Positions 7,901 through 22,900 of a stretch of 64,000 nt of DNA are shown in pieces. This DNA comes from G963663495 sp963663495 (lineage in GTDB: Bacteria > Bacteroidota > Rhodothermia > Rhodothermales > Bin80): the NCBI GenBank assembly GCA_963663495.1, contig OY760427.1, forward strand, positions 3,100,001 through 3,164,000, given 5' to 3'. Position numbers and translations under genes: made by a program. Within the stretch, counting starts at the first letter, position 1; each line of letters starts with the position of its first letter. The notes below the pieces were generated by a model. The model saw nothing but the letters and a program-made list of their open reading frames with translations, was not told where the DNA came from and searched no databases.

Positions 7901-10900
7901 TGTGCGACCAGGCAAGCGCCGCCATCGGCCCCAAAACGCCGTGCGGACCCATCTCCAGCAATATCCCCGCCTCCCGGGCCGCCAACGTGCGCACCGCCGC
8001 CGCAAACTGAACCGGCTCGCGCGCCTGACGGCACCAGTATGCTCCGTCGGGCGCGCCCTCCAGCACACGCCCCGTCACATCACTTACCATCCGTACGGAA
8101 GGCACCGAGACCCCGGGCACCGCCGCTTCCAGCTCCGCCAGCACCGGATCCATCAGCGCACTGTGGAAGGCGTGGCTCGTCTGAAGACGCACTACGCGCA
8201 ACCCTTCGTCCTCAAAAAATTGCAGAACCCCATCCATCGCAGCCTCCGGCCCGGTCACCACCTGGTGCGTACCGTTGTCGGCGGCCAGTTCAACGCCCTC
8301 CCGGAGCGCATCGCGCACCCGGTCCGCCGGGGCGAATACCGCCGCCATCGCACCTCCACCCGGAAGCGACCCCATCAGCGCGCCGCGGCGCGTAGCAAAC
8401 AGCATCCCGGCCTCCAAGTCAAAAGCACCTGCGGCCGCAGCCGCCGCAACCTCTCCCACGCTGTGCCCGAAGACAATGTCAGGCCGCACCCCCACACTCG
8501 CCCAAAGCGCGGTCAGCCCGCTCTCCAGCGCATAAAGCGCAGGCTGCGTCCATTCGGTGCGACCCAGCCGCTCGGCATCCCCGAACATCACCGTGAGAAG
8601 CGACCTGCCCCGCTCCTGGCGGAACACCTCCTCGCACCGGTCAAGCACCGCCCGGAAAATCGACTCGGTCTCATAGAGCTCCCGGCCCATCCCCGCCCAC
8701 TGGCTCCCCTGACCAGTGTAGAGAAAAGCCACCTTCCCTGCGGCAGACGATGATACTACGCCCTGCTTCACTACCTCCAACTGCTCTTCCAGCAAGGCGC
8801 GATCGCTGAACACGAGCCCCGCGCGGTGCAGGAAGTGGCTCCGTCCTACACCCGCTGTCCACGCCATATCGGCAAGCGGCATATCCTCCAAAAGGGCTGC
8901 ACCGTACCTGCCGGCCAGCTGACGAAGCGCGTCTTCTGACTTCGCCGACAGCGGGAGCAGACGGTGCCGGCGCGGCGCTTCGGCCTGCGGAACACGGTGA
9001 ACCGCTCCCGGCTCCAATAGTGCAGGAACCTCAACAAGCGCAGGCTCACGCTCCTCCGCGTATCCCTCTATCACCACATGAGCGTTTGTGCCCGAATATC
9101 CGAAGGAGCTGATGGCAGCCCGCCGCGGCCGCTCCGCCTCCGGCCACAGGGTAGCCTCCGATGTCACCCGAACCGGAAGATTCTCCCAGTCCATCCGCGG
9201 ATTCGGCCGCTCAAAGTGCAGGTGCCGCGGAATCTCCCCAAAGCGTATCGCAAGCACCGCCTTGATCAACCCGGCTATGCCTGCCGCCGCCTCCAAGTGA
9301 CCCACATTCGTCTTCACGGATCCGATCAGCAGAGGGTGCTCCGGGCTCCGTCCACTACCGTACACCGAAGCCGCCGCCATCACTTCCACGGGATCACCCA
9401 GCTCCGTCCCCGTACCGTGTGCCTCCAGGTAGTCCACCGTGGAGGCCTCCACACCAGACCGCACAAGCGCCTCCTCAATCACAAGCTCCTGCGCAGGACC
9501 GTTCGGAACGGTCAAACCCGCGCTCGCACCGTCCTGGTTCACCGCCGATCCAAGCACCACCGCAAGAACCCGGTCTCCTACCGCCTCCGCATCCGCAAGA
9601 CGCTTCAGCACAACCATCCCGCATCCCTCGCCCCGCACGAAGCCGTTAGCTGCCGCATCAAAAGTCCTGCAACGCCCATCCGCCGAGAGCATGCCGGCAT
9701 CCGTCATGAGCTTGGTGGGCCCCGACATCAGGATCGCGTTCACCCCTCCCGCCAGTGCCAGATCCGCCTCGCCTGCGCGGAGCGCCGCCGCCGCCTGGTG
9801 CAGCGCAACCAGCGACGAGGAGCACGCGGTGTCCACCGTTATGGCCGGACCCTGCAATCCGAGCGCAAAAGCAATCCTACCTACCGCGGCCGACGGGGTA
9901 ACTCCAGTGGCCCTGTATATATCCGACCCCGGATTGCTCTCCCGTCCGGCGACAAGGTTCTGGTAGTCTATCATTGAGACCCCGCCGTACACCCCGGTCC
10001 GGCTTCCCCGTAGCCCCTCCGGAGCAATCCCGGCGTCCTCAAGCGCCGACCAGCTGGTCTCCAGCAGCATCCGCTGCTGCGGATCCAGCAACTCCGCCTC
10101 TACCGGAGCAATCCGGAAGAATGCCGCATCAAAACGGTCCAGACCCTCCACATAGGCACCGAAGTGGCGCGCCTCCTCCGTCTCGGTATCCACAAAAAGC
10201 CCGTCAGGACGCCCCCTAGTCACCAGATCCGCCCCCGAACGAAGCCGCTCCCAGAATGCCAGGGCATCCGGCGCGCCGGGAAAGCGGCAGGCCATGCCCA
10301 CGATCGCAATGCGATCATCGCGGCGGGCCGCGGACAAGACTCGCATACGCCGCGTCTCCGGTGCCACGCCGGCAAGCTGGTCCGCAAGGTGTTCCGCCAG
10401 CCGGGCTATGTCGGGATAATCAAACACCGCCGTGTTCGAAACGACAAATGCGCCCCGGAACGCCCGATTCAAACGGTTGCGAAGCTCAACCGCCATCAGC
10501 GAATCCATGCCCAGTTCGAAAAAACCAGCAGTAGGCGACGGGGCAGAACGCAGACGCAGAATCTGTACCACCTGATCCTGTACGAACCGGATCAGTTCGT
10601 CCCGGCGTTCCTCCAAAGAGAGTCTATGGAGTCGGCGTAGCAGGTCGTCTGGAGCGGTGGCCGAAGGGTAGTCCTCTTCGCGCCCCACCAACTCTGAAAA
10701 CCAGGGTTCCCGCAATGGCAGCGCAGACCAGTCTACCCTCGCCACCACGCTGGTTCCAATGTCCTCGCGTACGAGCCGTGCCAGCGCGCGGATGCCCTGC
10801 TCAGGAGCAATCCATGCATCAACGAACTGAGTTCCGATGCGATCGCGCTGCTCCTCAGCCTCGCCAACACCCGACCACGCCCCCCACGCAATGGCCTGAC

Positions 10901-13900
10901 CGGGAAGGCCCAGCGCCCTACGGTGCCGCGCCAGCTGATCAAGGAAGGCGTTGGCAGCCGCGTGATTGGCCTGGCCCGGATTCCCTACAACACCCGTCAG
11001 GCTCGAAAAGAGAACAAACAGGTCCAGCTCCCGGTCAAGCGTCGCCCGGTGCAGCCGCCAGGCACCCAGTGCCTTGGGCCCAAGCACCTGCTCAAACCGC
11101 TCCCAGTTCTGGTTTATCAGCGCCGCATCGGCGAGCGCTCCCACGCTGTGAATCACCCCCGCCAGCGGCGGAAGCTCGGCGTCAATCCGCGCAAGCATTC
11201 CCGCTACCGCCTCCTCGTCCGTCACATCTGCGATCTCAATGTGCACCGCCGCACCGCTCTCCCGGAGCTCCGCAACCACCATCGCTGCTGCTTCGTCCGG
11301 CAGCCGGCGGCCATTCAAAACAATGCCGCCGGCTCCTGCCTCCGCGAGCCAGCGTGCCACCTCCAGTCCGACCCCACCAAGGCCACCCGTGATTAGATAG
11401 CTCCGGTCCGTGCGGAACTGGAACTCACCGGAATCCAAATCTGCCGATGTTTCCTCCGGCCTGTCCAAGCGCTTCAGCCGGGCTACCAGCCGCTCTCCAC
11501 CCCGCCGGGCGATGCGCGTCTCCCTGTCAGGAAAGAGCAGCTCGTCGGCAAGCGCACCGGCAGACGAAGGAACCTCGGGATCCAAATCCAGCAGGCGCGG
11601 CGTCAAATCTCGGTGCTCCAGATCCACCACACTCGCAAAACCCCACAAGGAGGCACCCGCGAGCGCGCCGGACCGCTCCCGATCCACTACCTGTCCGCCC
11701 CGCGTCACAAACCAGGTCCCGCTCATGGGCGACGCGCCCGCGTCCGACATCCCCTGTACCAGTGCCAATGCGCCCGCACCCACCGCCTCCAGCTCCGCCT
11801 CAAACTCCAAGACCGAAAGCCCCGCACCATCCTCCCGTACCCCGCCCAGATACACCACGCCCCGCAGCGGCAGCGTACCCGGTATTGACTCAAAGAACCT
11901 GCGCCACGCCTGCCGGTCGCCCTCCGATGGCCCCGAAGCCGCCTGGTAACCCCTCCGATCCAGTTCCTCTACCAGCTCAGTGCCCAGTCCGCTTCCTCCC
12001 GCTAACACAAACAACCCGCCTTCCGCCACCACCTCCGACGGACCCTGAGCCAGAATCAGTAGTGCCCCCGACGGATCTTCGACCACGGACATCCCTGCAT
12101 ATCCGGTGTCCGCCAGCACCTCCCGCCACACGGAAGGGGCAACCAGCGCGTAGTCGGTACGGTACGCGTCCTGGAAGCGCCACCATCCGGGCAACAATCC
12201 GAAGGTCAGATCCAGCCACACCTTCCGCTTAGCTTCCTCGACAGTCACCAGCATGCCCGATGGAGCAAGGAGGCGCCGGCAGTGGGCGAGTGTTTCGCCC
12301 AGGTCGCGGGTAGCATGCAGGACATTCGCGGCGATCACAAGGTCGTAGCCGTGGAGCGTGAACCCTTGATCCGCAGGATCATGTTCGATGTTGAGCGCCC
12401 GGAAGCTAACATCCACGCCCCGATCGCCGAACTCCCGCGCCGCGTCCGGGAAGAAGGCGGGCGAGATGTCGGTGAAGGTGTATTCGGTCCGGCCCGCCGG
12501 CAGGACCTCCAGGAGGGCGGCTGTCGTAGCGCCCGTCCCTGCGCCTACTTCGATCACCCGCAAAGGACGGCCTTCCGGAAGCGCTGCAACCGCCGTGCGC
12601 ACGGCTTCTGCCGCCATGCGGTTCACCGACTGCATGGCGGCAGACTCGCGGTACATGTTCGCTGCTCCCGGCTCACCGCCAAAGAGCAGATCCAGCGCGT
12701 CGGCGCGGCCCCGGAGTACCTCGGCGAGCGACGCCCCGCACCGGCGAAGCACGCCCATCTCAATGGATCCGGCTGCTGCGTCGGTAGACTCTGCAGGCGG
12801 TTCCACAGTGGCTGTCACCTGCCAGCCACCGTCCGCCTCCCGGCCGAGAACCCCCATCTCCTCCAGCACCGACAGCATCCGGGCGAACAGCTGCCCGTGA
12901 TCCTCTGTGACCTTGAGCCGATGGCGGAGTGCATCCGTCTCAAAACGGTCTCCCGGCCTAGGATCCCATCCCAGCTCCCGGAATCCGCGTAGCAGCTGCC
13001 GCCGTGCCTCTCGCTTGATCTCGCGCCCCAGCGCGGCAAGCGATGCCCCGTCCAAGCCCTCCGCCTCAAGGTATCCTTCTAACGTTCCTAAGCCGGACGC
13101 AATCTCCTGCGGCTCGGCAAGGAACGCCGCCTCACGGAGTCCTACAGCCGCCCCCTTGCGCCACACCACCTCGTGCAGCGCATCCTCCAAACTCCCACCC
13201 GACAGAGCAGCCCGGCTCGCCTTTCTAAGCGCGAAGCCCTGGATGCGCGCCAGCTCCTCGCCCGCCTCCGTGTAAAGCCAATAATCTATCCGGTGCGTCC
13301 TCCCTTCTTCGCCGCGGTCGACTGCCCGGCAGAAGACATGATCCGGCAAGTCGTCGTAAAGAACCAGACGGTCCCAACCGATCGGCAGCCATGTGCCATC
13401 AACTTCGTCCAGATCCGCGATCCCTCCCATCACCTGGAAGCAGGCGTCAAGCAGCGCCGGATGCACGAGCAGGTTTCTGTGATCTGTTCCCTCCGGCAGC
13501 AATACCTCACCCAGCGCCTCTCCTGAGCCCGACCAGCACCGAATCAAACCGCGAAATGCTGGCCCGTACTCAAGCCCTACGAGGCCCGACTCGAAATCCA
13601 TGCCTGCTTGGGCAAGCCCCCCCTGCAACGCGTCAAGGTCTACCGGATCGGATGGTGCTCCGGCAATGGGTGCCCAGCGCCCTTCAGCGTGCGCCTCCCA
13701 CTGCCCCCTGCTATCCCTGCTGACGACTTTCCATGTGCGGTCCTCGCTAAGCACGACCTGTACCAGCCGGCCTTCGCCATCCGATAACACCAGCGGACGC
13801 ATGATCTCAGTCTCCTCAATCACGACGGGAAAGTCGTGGCGCGTTTCTCGGAGCGCCTCGGTCACCTGCGCCGCGTAGAGTGCGCCCGGTGCTACCACTT

Positions 13901-16900
13901 CACCGAACACCCGGCAGTCGGCGAGCCAAGCCGGATCCCGACTGAACAGCTGCCTCTCAAAAGAATGCTCACCATCCGGAGAGTCCCGCTGCACCCCGAG
14001 GAGCACATGCCCCTCCTCTGACATCCGTCGCGGAGCGGCGGAGATCCAGTAGCGCTCCCGCTGGAAGGGATAGGCCGGCAGCGCAATCCGCCGCCGCTGC
14101 TCCCCCACAAACAGCCCCTCAAAGACCATGTCAAGGCCTGCCTCGTAGGCACCCGCCACTGCGCTGGCATAGTCTCCGGTCCCGTCGCGCCGTTGGCTCG
14201 CAATCATGCCGGGCGCCTCGGCATGTGGCCAGGCGAGCGCCGCCATTGGTCCCAAGATATCGTGCGGACCGACCTCCAGAAGCAACCCTACATCCAGCGC
14301 CGCCAGCGTCCGCAGTGCCGCCGCAAACTGTACCGGTTCGCGTGCCTGGCGCCGCCAGTATGCTCCATCGGGGACGCTTTCCAGCACGCGCCCCGTCACA
14401 TCGCTTACCATCCGCACGGAGGCGACAGAGGCCGCGGGCACCGCCGCTTCCAGCGCCGCCAGCACCGGCTCCATCAGCGCACTGTGGAAGGCGTGACTCG
14501 TCTGAAGACGGACCACACGCAACCCTTCGTCCTCAAACGATTGCATAAGCGCATCAATGGCGGCCTCCGACCCGGTCACCACCTGGTGCGTACCGTTGTC
14601 AGCTGCCAGTTCTACGCCCTCCCGGAGCACACCGCGCACCCGGTCCGACGAGGCGAACACCGCCGCCACTGCGCCGCCACCCGGAAGCGATCCCATCAGC
14701 GCGCCGCGGCGCGTGGCAAACCGCATTCCTGACTCCAAGTCAAAAGCACCTGCGGCGGCGGCCGCCGCGACCTCTCCCACGCTGTGCCCGAATACGATAT
14801 CAGGCCGCACGCCCAGACTCGCCCAAAGCGCGGTCAGCCCGCTCTCCAGCGCATAGAGCGCGGGCTGTGTCCATTCGGTGCGGTCCAGTAGCCCGGCATC
14901 CCCGAACATCACCGTGAGGAGCGACCTGCCCCGCTCCTCGCGGAACACATCCTCGCACCGGTCCAGCACTGCCTGAAAGACCGGCTCGGTTTCATAGAGC
15001 TCCCGGCCCATCCCCGCCCACTGGCTCCCCTGACCGGTATAGAGGAATGCAACCTTTCCTGTAGTCGGCGATGATACTACGCCCTGCTTCACCACCTCCA
15101 GCTGCTCCTGCAGCGAGGCGCGGTCCGTGAACACGAGCCCAGCACGGTGCAGGAAGTGGCTCCGTCCGATGCCCGCTGTCCACGCCATATCGGCAAGCGG
15201 CGTATCGTCCGAAAGAATGGACTTGTACCGGCCTGCCAGCTGACGTAGCGCGTCTTTGGATTTAGCGGAAAGAGGGAGCAGACGGTGGTAGCGGGGCGCA
15301 TCAGCCTGCGGCAGGCGGTCGCCCGAGATGGCTGCCGGTAGTGCAGAAAGTCCGATACGCGGCAGTGTACGATCCCTAGGGTACCCCTCAATAATGACAT
15401 GGGCATTCGTGCCTGAAATCCCGAAGGAGCTGATGGCGGCCCGCCGTGGCCGCTCCGCCTCCGGCCAGGGAGTAGCCGCCGATGTCACGCGGACCGGAAG
15501 GTTCTCCCAGTCCATCCGCGGGTTCGGCCGCTCGAAGTGCAGGTGCCGCGGAATCACTCCCGACCCGATCGCCAGCACCGCCTTGATCAGCCCGGCAACG
15601 CCTGCCGCAGCCTCCAGGTGGCCCACATTCGTCTTCACGGATCCGATCAGCAGCGGGCGCTCTGGACTCCGACCGCTACCATACACCGAAGCCGCCGCCT
15701 CCACTTCTACCGGATCGCCCAGCTCGGTCCCCGTACCGTGCGCCTCCAGGTAGTCCACCGTGGAGCCCTCCACTCCTGCCCGCGCAAGCGTCTCCTCAAT
15801 CACGAGCTCCTGGGCAGGACCGTTCGGAACGGTCAGACCGGCACTCGCACCGTCCTGGTTCACCGCCGATCCGAGCAGAACCGCAAGGATTCGATCTCCC
15901 GCCGCCTCTGCATCCGCAAGGCGCTTCAGCACAACCATCCCGCACCCCTCGCCCCGCACGAAGCCATCAGCCGCCGCATCAAAAGCCTTGCAACGCCCAT
16001 CCGCCGAGAGCATGCCAGCATCGGTCATGAGCTTGGTGGGCCCCGACATCAGGATCGCGTTTACCCCTCCGGCCAAGGCCAAATCCGCCTCTCCCTGCCG
16101 AAGCGCCGTCGCCGCCTGATGCAGTGCGACCAACGACGAGGAGCACGCGGTGTCCACCGTTATGGCCGGACCCTGCAATCCGAGCGCAAAAGCAATCCTA
16201 CCTACCGCGGCCGACGGGGTAGATCCAGTGGCCCTGTATATATCCGACCCTGGATTGCCCTCCCGTCCGGCGACAAGGTTCTGGTAGTCTATCATTGATA
16301 CCCCGCCGTACACCCCCGTCCGGCTTCCCCGTAGCCCCTCTGGAGCAACCCCGGCGTCCTCAAGCGCCGACCAGCTGGTCTCCAGCAGCATCCGCTGCTG
16401 CGGATCCAGCAGCTCCGCCTCTACCGGAGCAATCCGGAAGAATGCCGCATCAAAGCGATCCAGACCCTCCACATAGGCACCGAAGTGGCGCGCCTCCTCC
16501 GTCTCGGCATCCACAAAGAGCCCGTCAGGACGCCCCCTCGTCACCAGATCCGCTCCCGAACGAAGCTGCTCCCAGAATGCCTCAACATCCGGCGCCCCGG
16601 GAAAACGGCAGGCCATGCCAATAATCGCAATGCGGTCGTCGCGGCGGGCCGCGGGCAAAACTCGCACCCGCGGAGTCTCCGGTGCCACGCCGGCAAGCTT
16701 GCCTGCAAGGTGCTCCGCCAGCCGAGCTATGTCGGGATAATCAAACACCGCCGTGTTCGAGACGACAAATGCGCCCCGGAACGCTCGATTCAAACGGTTG
16801 CGAAGCTCAACCGCCATCAGCGAGTCCATGCCCAAGTCGAAAAATCCTGCCGTGGGCGACGGAGCGGAACGCAGACGCAAAATCTTCACCACCTGCTCTT

Positions 16901-19900
16901 GTACGAACCGGATCAGTTCTTCCCGGCGTTCCTCCAGAGCCAATCCCTCTAGCCGCCTCATGAGATTGTCCGGAGCGGCGGAAGAGGGATCTTCTTCACG
17001 CCCCACCACTTCTGCAAGCCAAGGCGCCCGGACCGGAAGCGCTGACCAGTCAATGAACGCCGCTACGCTGTTTCCAATATCCTCGCGTACAAGCAACTCC
17101 AAGGCGCGGATGCCCTGCTCAGGAACAATCCACTGATCAACAAACTGATCCTGGATGCGATCGCGCTGCTCTTCGGCTTCCCCTGTACCCGACCACGCTC
17201 CCCACGCAATGGCCTGACCCGGCAGGCCCAGCGCCCGACGGTGCCGCGCCAGCTGGTCCAGGAAGGCGTTGGCCGCCGCATGATTGGCCTGCCCCCGGTT
17301 CCCGACAACACCTGCCAGGCTGGAAAAGAGAACAAACAAGTCAAGCTCCCGGTCAAGCATCGCCCGGTGCAGTCGCCAGGCACCCTGCGCCTTGGGCCCA
17401 AGCACCCGCACGAACCGCTCCCAGTCCTGGTTAATTAGCGCCGCATCAGCGAGCGCTCCCACGCTGTAGATCACGCCCGCCAGCGGCGGAAGCTCGGCAT
17501 CAATGCGCCGGAGCATCCCCGCTACCGCCTCCTCATCCGTCACATCGGCAATCTCCATGCGCACCTCCGCACCGCTCTCCCGGAGCTCCCCAACCACCGC
17601 CGCTGCAGCCTCGTCCGGCGCACGGCGCCCGTTCAAGACAATGCTTCCGGCTCCCGCCTCCGCGAGCCAGCGAGCCACCTCCAGCCCGAGCCCACCAAGT
17701 CCACCCGCGATTAGATAACTCCGGTCCGTGCGGAACCGAAGCTCACCGGAATCCAATTCTGCCGATGTTTCCTCTGGCCTGTCCAAGCTCGTCATCCGGG
17801 CCACCAGCCTAGAATCACCCCGACGGGCAACGCGCGTCTCCCTGTCAGGGAAGAGCAGTTCGTCGGCGAGCGTGCCGGCAGACACGGGAGCATCGGGATC
17901 CAGATCCAGCAAACGAGGCGTCAGATCCCCGTGCTCCAGATCCACCACACTCGCAAAACCCCACAAAGAAGCACCCGCGAGTGCGCCGGAGTGCTCCCGG
18001 TCCACTACCTGTCCGCCCCGCGTCACAAACCAAGTCCCGCTCATGGGCGACGCACCCGCATCCGACATCCCCTGGACGAGCGCCAGCGCACCCGCACCTA
18101 CCGCCTCCAACTCTGCCTCAAACTCCAAGGCCGAAAAACCCGCGCCATCCTCCCGCATGCCACCCAGATACACCACGCCCCGCAGCGGAAGCACGCCGGA
18201 TAAGGACTCAAAGAATCTGCGCCACGCCTGCCGGTCACCGTCCGCCGGCCCGTTGACTGCCTGGCATCCCCTGCGATCCAGCTCCTCCACCAGTTCCTCC
18301 GAAAGTTCGGCGCCCGGCCCGCGTCCTCCCGCCAGCACATACAGACCACCCTCCGTCACTATCTCCGATGAACCCCGTGCCAGGATCAGTAGTGCCCCGC
18401 ACGGATCCTCAACCACGGACATCCCTGCATATCCCGAGTCCGCAAGCGCCTGCCGCCATACGGGGGGACCCACCAATGCGTAGTCGGTGCGATACGCATC
18501 CCGGAATCGCCACCAGCCGGGCAACAGCCCAAAGGTCAGGTCCAGCCATACCTTCCGGTTGGCTTCCTCAACGGCCACCAGCACACCCGACGGGGCCAGA
18601 AGACGCCGGCAGTGGACGAGCGTATCGCCCAAATCGCGGGTAGCGTGCAAAACGTTCGCGGCAACCACAATGTCGTAGCCTTGAAGCACGAATCCCTGAT
18701 CCGACGGATCCCGTTCAATGTCAAGCACCCGGAAGCTAACATCCATGCCCCGGTCACCGAACTCCCGCTCCGCGTCCGGGAAGAAGGCGGGCGACATGTC
18801 GGTGAAGGTATATTCGGTTCGGTCTGCAGGCAGGACCTCCAGAAGGGCGGCTGTCGTCGCACCCGTCCCTGCGCCTACTTCAATCACCCGCAAAGGACGA
18901 CCTTCCGGTAACGTGGCAACCGCCGTGCGCACGGCATCTGCCACCATCCGATTCACCGCCCGCATGGCGGCCGACTCGCGGTAAAGGCGCGCCGCTCCCG
19001 GCTCGCCGCCAAAGAGCAGGTCCAGCGCATCGGCGCGGCCGCGCAGTACCTCGGCGAGCGACTCCCCGCACCGGCGCAGCACGCCCAGCTCCATGGATCC
19101 GGCTGCGGCGTCGGTAGACGCCGCAGCCGGATCCATAGTGGCTGTCACCTGCCAGGCACCTGCTGCCTCCCGGCCGAGAATCCCCATCTCTTCCAGCACC
19201 GACAGCAGCCGACCGAACAGCTGCCTGTGGTCCTCTGTCACCTTGAGGCCGCGCCGAAGCGTGTCCGTCTCAAAACGATCTCCCGATCTCGGATCCCATC
19301 CCAGCTCCCGGAACCCACCCATCAGCTGCCGCCGTGCCTCACGTTCCAGATCGTGCCCCACCGCAGCGAGCGACGCCTCGTCCAAACCCTCCGCCGCATG
19401 GTATCCTTCTAACGGTCCCAACTCCGACTCAATCTCCTGCGGTTCGGCAAGGAAGGCCGCGTCACGAAGTCCTACCGCCGCACCCTCGCGCCACACCACC
19501 TCGTGCAACGCATCTTCCAGACGGCCACCCGACAGGGCAGCCCGGCTCGCCTGTCGAAGCGCGAAGCCTGTGATGCGCGCCAACTCCTCGCCCGTCTCCG
19601 TGTAAAGCCAGAGGTCTGCTTTACGGGTCCCCCCTTCTTCGCCACGGTACAGCGCCCGGCAATAGACGCAATCCGGCATGGCATCGTACAGCACCATCCG
19701 ATCCCAGCCGATCGGCAGCCATGTGCCATCAGCTCCCGCCAAGTCCTGCACTCCTCCCAACACCCGGAAACAGGCATCCAGCAGCGCGGGATGCACAAGC
19801 AGGTTTCGGTTTTCCGTACCCGCCGGCAGCACCACCTCGCCCAGTGCCTCACCCGAGCCCGACCAGAGCCGGGTCAGACCGCTAAATGCCGGCCCGTACT

Positions 19901-22900
19901 CAAGCCCGGCAGCACCCAGCGCAATAATTCCCGCTCCCGCATCCGCTTCGGCGAGCCCCGCCTGCATCACATCAAGGTCTGCCAACTCAGTAGCAGCTAC
20001 GGCAATGGGTGCCCAGCACCCTTCGGCGTGCGTCTCCCACTGCCCCCTACTATCCTTGCTGACCACTTCCCATGTGCGGTTCTCACCAAGCACCACCTGT
20101 ACCAGCCGCCCCTCTCCATCCGACAGCACCAGCGGACGCGTGATCGCAGTCTCCTCCATCACAATGGGAAAGTCGTGGCGCGTTTCTCGGAGTGCCTCCG
20201 CCACCTGCGCCGCGTAGAGTGCACCCGGAGCTACCACTTCCCCCAACACCCGATGGTCTGCGAGCCACGCAGGATCCCGGCTGAGGAGTTGTCTCTCAAA
20301 GGAGTGCTCTCCCTTTGAGGAATCCCTCTGCATTCCGAGAAGCGCGTGCCCCTCCGCTAACTGCCTTCGCGGAGCGGCGGAGGCCCAGTAGCGCTCCCGC
20401 TGGAAAGGATACGCCGGCAGCGCAATCCGCCGCCTCCGCTCCCCTACAAACAACCCCGCAAAGGCCATGTCCAGACCCGCCTCGTAGGCATGCGCCACTG
20501 CGCTGGCAAAGTCTCCGATCCCGTCGCGGTGCTGGCTCGCAATTACAGTAGGTGCCTCGGCGCGCGGCCAGGCGAGCGCCGCCATTGACCCCAGGATATC
20601 GTGCGGACCGACCTCCAAGAGCAACCCTACATCCAGCGCCGCCAGCGTCCGCAGTGCCGCCGCAAACTGCACCGGATCGCGTGCCTGCCGCCGCCAATAT
20701 GCTCCGTCGGGCGCGCCCTCCAGCACGCGCCCCGTCACATCGCTTACCATCCGCACGGCAGCGTCCGAGGCTTTGGGTGCCGCCGCTTCCAGCTCCGCCA
20801 GCACCGGCTCCATCAGCGCACTATGGAAGGCGTGGCTCGTCTGGAGCCGGACTACGCGCAACCCTTCGTCCTCAAAAGATTGCAGAACCCCATCCACCGC
20901 GGCCTCCGGCCCGGTAACCACCTGGTGCGTACCGTTGTCGGCTGCCAGTTCAACGCCCTTCCCGAGCACATCACACACCCGATCCGCCGAGGCGAACACC
21001 GCCGCCATTACACCTCCACCCGGAAGCGATCCCATCAGCGCGCCGCGGCGCGTGGCAAACCGCATCCCCGTCTCCAAGTCAAAAGCACCTGCGGCGGCGG
21101 CCGCCGCGACCTCTCCCACGCTGTGCCCGAAGACGATATCAGGCCGCACACCCACAGTCGCCCAAAGCGCGGTCAGCCCGCTCTCCAGCGCATAGAGCGC
21201 GGGCTGCGTCCATTCGGTCCGGTCCAGCCGTGCAACATCCCCGAACACCACCGTAAGGAGCGACCTGCCGCGCTCTTCGCGAAACACCTCCTCGCACCGG
21301 TCCAGCACTGCCTGAAAGATCGGCTCTGTTTCATAGAGCTCCCGGCCCATCCCCGCCCACTGGCTCCCCTGACCGGTGTAGAGAAAAGCGACCTTTCCTG
21401 TGGTAGGCGATGATACTGCCCCCTGCTTCACTACCTCCAGCTGCTCCTGCAGCGAGGCGCGATCGCTGAACACGAGTCCCGCGCGGTGCAGGAAGTGGCT
21501 CCGTCCGATGCCCGCTGTCCACGCCATATCGGCCAGCGGCGTATCGTCCGAAAGAATGGACTTGTACCGGCCTGCCAGCTGACGTAGTGCGTCTTCGGAT
21601 TTAGCGGAAAGAGGGAGCAGGCGGTGGTAGCGGGGCGCATCTGCCTGCGGCAGGCGGTCGCCCGAGATGGCTGCCGGTAGTGCAGAAAGTCCGATACGCG
21701 GCAGTGTACGATCCTTGGGATACCCCTCAATAACGACATGGGCATTCGTGCCTGAAATTCCGAAGGAGCTGACGGCGGCCCGCCGTGGCCGCTCCGCCTC
21801 CGGCCACGGGGTAGCCTCCGATGTCACGCGGACGGGAAGGTTCTCCCAATCCATCCGCGGGTTCGGCCGCTCAAAGTGCAGGTGCCGCGGAATTACTCCC
21901 GACCCGATCGCAAGCACCGCCTTGATCAACCCGGCAACGCCTGCCGCAGCCTCCAGGTGGCCCACATTCGTCTTCACGGATCCGATCAGTAGCGGACGCT
22001 CCGGACTCCGGCCGCGACCATACACCGAAGCCGCCGCCTTCACCTCCACCGGATCGCCCAGCTCGGTCCCCGTACCGTGCGCCTCCAGATAGTCCACCGT
22101 GGAGGCCTCCACCCCAGCCCGCGCCAGCGCCTCCCTGATCACGCGCTCCTGGGCAGGACCGTTCGGCACCGTTAGGCCGGCGCTCGCACCGTCCTGGTTG
22201 ACCGCCGAACCGAGCAGAACCGCAAGGATTCGATCTCCCGCCGCCTCCGCATCCGCGAGACGCTTCAGTACAACCATCCCGCATCCCTCACCCCGCACGT
22301 AACCGTCCGCCGCCGCGTCAAAGGTCTTGCAATGTCCATCTGCGGCCAGCATGCCGGCATCGGTCATGAGCTTGGTGGGCTCTGACCTCAAAATCGCGTT
22401 CACCCCTCCGGCCAGCGCCAGATCCGCCTCTCCCGCGCGGAGCGCCATCGCCGCCTGGTGCAGCGTGACCAGCGACGACGAGCACGCAGTATCTACCGTG
22501 ATAGCCGGACCCTCCAGACCAAGCGCGAAGGCGATCCGGCCTACCGCGGTTGAGGCAGCAATGCCTGTAGTCCGGTAGATGCTAGTTAACGGATCGTCCA
22601 CGACGCCGGCCACGACCGCCTGGTAATCACTCGCGATGAATCCACCGTATACCCCGGTTCGGCTTCCTCGCAGCCCCCCCGGGGCAATCCCCGCGTCCTC
22701 AAGCGCCGACCAGCTCGTCTCCAGCAGCATCCGCTGTTGCGGATCCAGCAGCTCCGCCTCTACCGGCGCGATGCGGAAGAAGCCCGCGTCAAAGCGGTCA
22801 AGCCCCTCCACGTAGGCGCCGTAGTGGTGTGCCTCCTCCGTCTCGGTATCCACAAAGAGCCCGTCAGGACGCCCCCTCGTCACCAGATCCGCCCCCGAAC

